A DNA stretch of 7,213 nt from the NCBI GenBank assembly GCA_020720945.1, contig DYNR01000095.1, positions 1-7,213 on the forward strand. The letters run 5' to 3'. How positions within the stretch are numbered: position 1 is the first letter of the stretch; every line of letters starts with the position of its first letter. This document shows, one piece after another, positions 6,901-7,213 of this stretch. Below the pieces are notes generated by a model. That model saw only the letters and a program-made list of their open reading frames with translations, was not told where the DNA came from and ran no database searches. The translations under genes and the position numbers were made by a program. The stretch is from Chthoniobacter flavus (GTDB taxonomy: Bacteria > Verrucomicrobiota > Verrucomicrobiia > Chthoniobacterales > DYNR01).

Positions 6901-7213
6901 GACTTGGAAACGGACGATCACCAGGGATTCGCCGGGTCCGGACATCGAGTAGAGGTATTCGACTCCCGGGATTTCCCAGAGCAGTTTTTCCATGGGGCGG
7001 GTCACCCGTTCCGCGACTTCTCCCGCGTTTGCGCCGGGCATCCCCACGATTACATCTACCATGGGGACAATGATTTGCGGCTCTTCTTCGCGGGGGAGGA
7101 GAAGGATCGAGGCGAGGCCGAGGAGGATGGAAGCGACGACGAAGAGCGGGGTCAGTTTCGAGTCGATGAAAGCGGAGGCGATGGCGCCCGCGATTCCTTT
7201 GTGGTCTTGGTTG
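3919..7213 (-). CDS. Efflux RND transporter permease subunit (AcrB/MdtB/CzcA-like), 5' end cut by window edge
   Basis: This is an inner-membrane proton-driven pump of the RND superfamily, the permease part of a tripartite efflux complex. The frame is open to the right edge, so 1097 residues are visible. The first visible residues lead into SKLTPLFVVASILL (TM1) and PREEEPQI, a start typical of the family, so only a few N-terminal residues are missing. An internal ATG at 7062 is not the start. Domains, numbered from the first visible residue: first porter domain about 50-350; TM2-6 about 356-515, with the proton-relay pair DD at 421-422 in GILVDDAIVVVENI; a His-rich cytoplasmic loop (HGHGEED, about 525-531); TM7 about 552-573; second porter domain about 575-930; TM8-12 about 936-1085, where R1003 (VVRNSII) sits where AcrB has its essential lysine. 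A Ser/Pro/Glu-rich segment (818-836) looks like a linker insertion. Substrate (drug, metal or other) cannot be told from this. Adaptor and TolC-like genes would be expected upstream, beyond the window. Confidence 0.95.
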   Translation of the reverse strand, partial: NQDHKGIAGAIASAFIDSKLTPLFVVASILLGLASILLLPREEEPQIIVPMVDVIVGMPGANAGEVAERVTRPMEKLLWEIPGVEYLYSMSGPGESLVIVRFQVGTNVENSLVLLNQKLQMNTDRIPHGVSSPLIKPRSIDDVPILALTFHSSRYDHQTLRAVAAQVDDRVKGATSIAETRLIGGARRALRVLLDPAALAARGLTPAGIIPLLQQSNRQTTAGGIPANNTEVMVETGGFLKTAEEVKSVVIGVSGGKPIYLRDVAQVVDGASDPKDYVYFVPGSASLANGSPTGEINQPAVTLTVAKRPGANAITVAEDVLRRVDSLKGSIIPAEVEIAVTRHYGETAAEKSDELLLHMAIAIIGVSLLVLFVLGWRESLVVAIAIPTTLALTLLVFYLYGYTLNRITLFALIFSIGILVDDAIVVVENIVRHFHLPEHRKKSLSEIAVGAVAEVGNPTILATLAVIAAILPMAFVGGLMGPYMRPIPIGATAAMAWSLLVAFVVTPWAARRMLKFNPAAAASAHGHGEEDFFTRAYRKVMDPLIHHPAWQSLFLLACIVLLLASAALVGIGWVKVKMLPFDNKSEFQVIVNMPEGSSLEKTAQVAKEMADAIRLEPEVTDIEIYAGTSAPFNFNGLVRHYFLRSGNHVADLQVNLLPKAQRSAVSHEIAKRVRPTLAAIAAKHGGRLAVAEVPPGPPVLQTLVAECYGPTLEDRLALAESIKKIYLSSPGVVDVDWYVEADQPESRFLIDKEKAALSGISAETISKTLQIAVGGLSVDLLHDPRAKEDVDIILEVPESFSSRPDDLLALRVRPGDGNALPEPVANESSDSSKPPVLIPLREIVEIESRTRDKTVQRKNLLPVVYVTADVAGIVESPVYAILDMNQKIAQLDASQFGGKPGSGVALYNASIPANEDAPAIKWDGEWHITIEVFRDLGMAFAAVLVLIYLLMVGWFRSFLTPLIVMAAIPFSLVGILPAHGLMDAFFTATSMIGFMAGAGIVVRNSIILVDFIEQRVREGFPLDEAVVDAGAVRFRPMLLTAMAVVVGAAVILFDPIFQGLAISLMAGEVASLLLSRMAVPVLYYMANRKKIPAATKG

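Overview
This window comes from a Gram-negative bacterium with moderately high G+C. The evidence is an RlpA-type lipoprotein, a large RND inner-membrane efflux pump and the MEP isoprenoid pathway. The phylum cannot be fixed from sequence alone. The RlpA–YqeY–IspD–M16 gene order and the strand-wide G richness make a Verrucomicrobiota/PVC-like source a weak guess. Nearly all of the window is coding: five genes are complete or nearly so, one runs off each end, and there is only one real intergenic gap of about 100 bases.

Layout. Positions 1-2888 hold a tightly packed minus-strand set, read right to left: an RlpA-like double-psi beta-barrel lipoprotein (2888-2358), a GatB/YqeY-domain protein (2340-1888), IspD (1891-1181) and an M16 zinc peptidase (1205 to beyond position 1). 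Spacings of +17, -4 and -25 bases point to one transcription unit with translational coupling. Positions 2889-2986 are a purine-rich divergent intergenic gap. A plus-strand PanE/ApbA-family 2-oxo-acid reductase follows (2987-3922). From 3919 to past the right edge lies a minus-strand RND permease of at least 1097 residues. Its stop codon overlaps the reductase stop codon tail to tail.

How the genes fit together. The left cluster mixes cell-envelope work (RlpA-like), an accessory protein of unclear role (YqeY), isoprenoid precursor synthesis (IspD) and proteolysis (M16). This looks like a housekeeping neighbourhood rather than a single pathway. The reductase is transcribed alone. The RND gene probably belongs to an efflux operon whose adaptor and outer-membrane channel genes would lie to the right, outside the window.

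No mobile element, phage, CRISPR array, RNA gene or new defence-like system is visible. The points worth a second look are small: altered catalytic positions in the RlpA-like protein, four minus-strand starts without a Shine-Dalgarno sequence, a ten-base homopolymer at the start of ispD, and a G excess on the plus strand that ignores gene direction.
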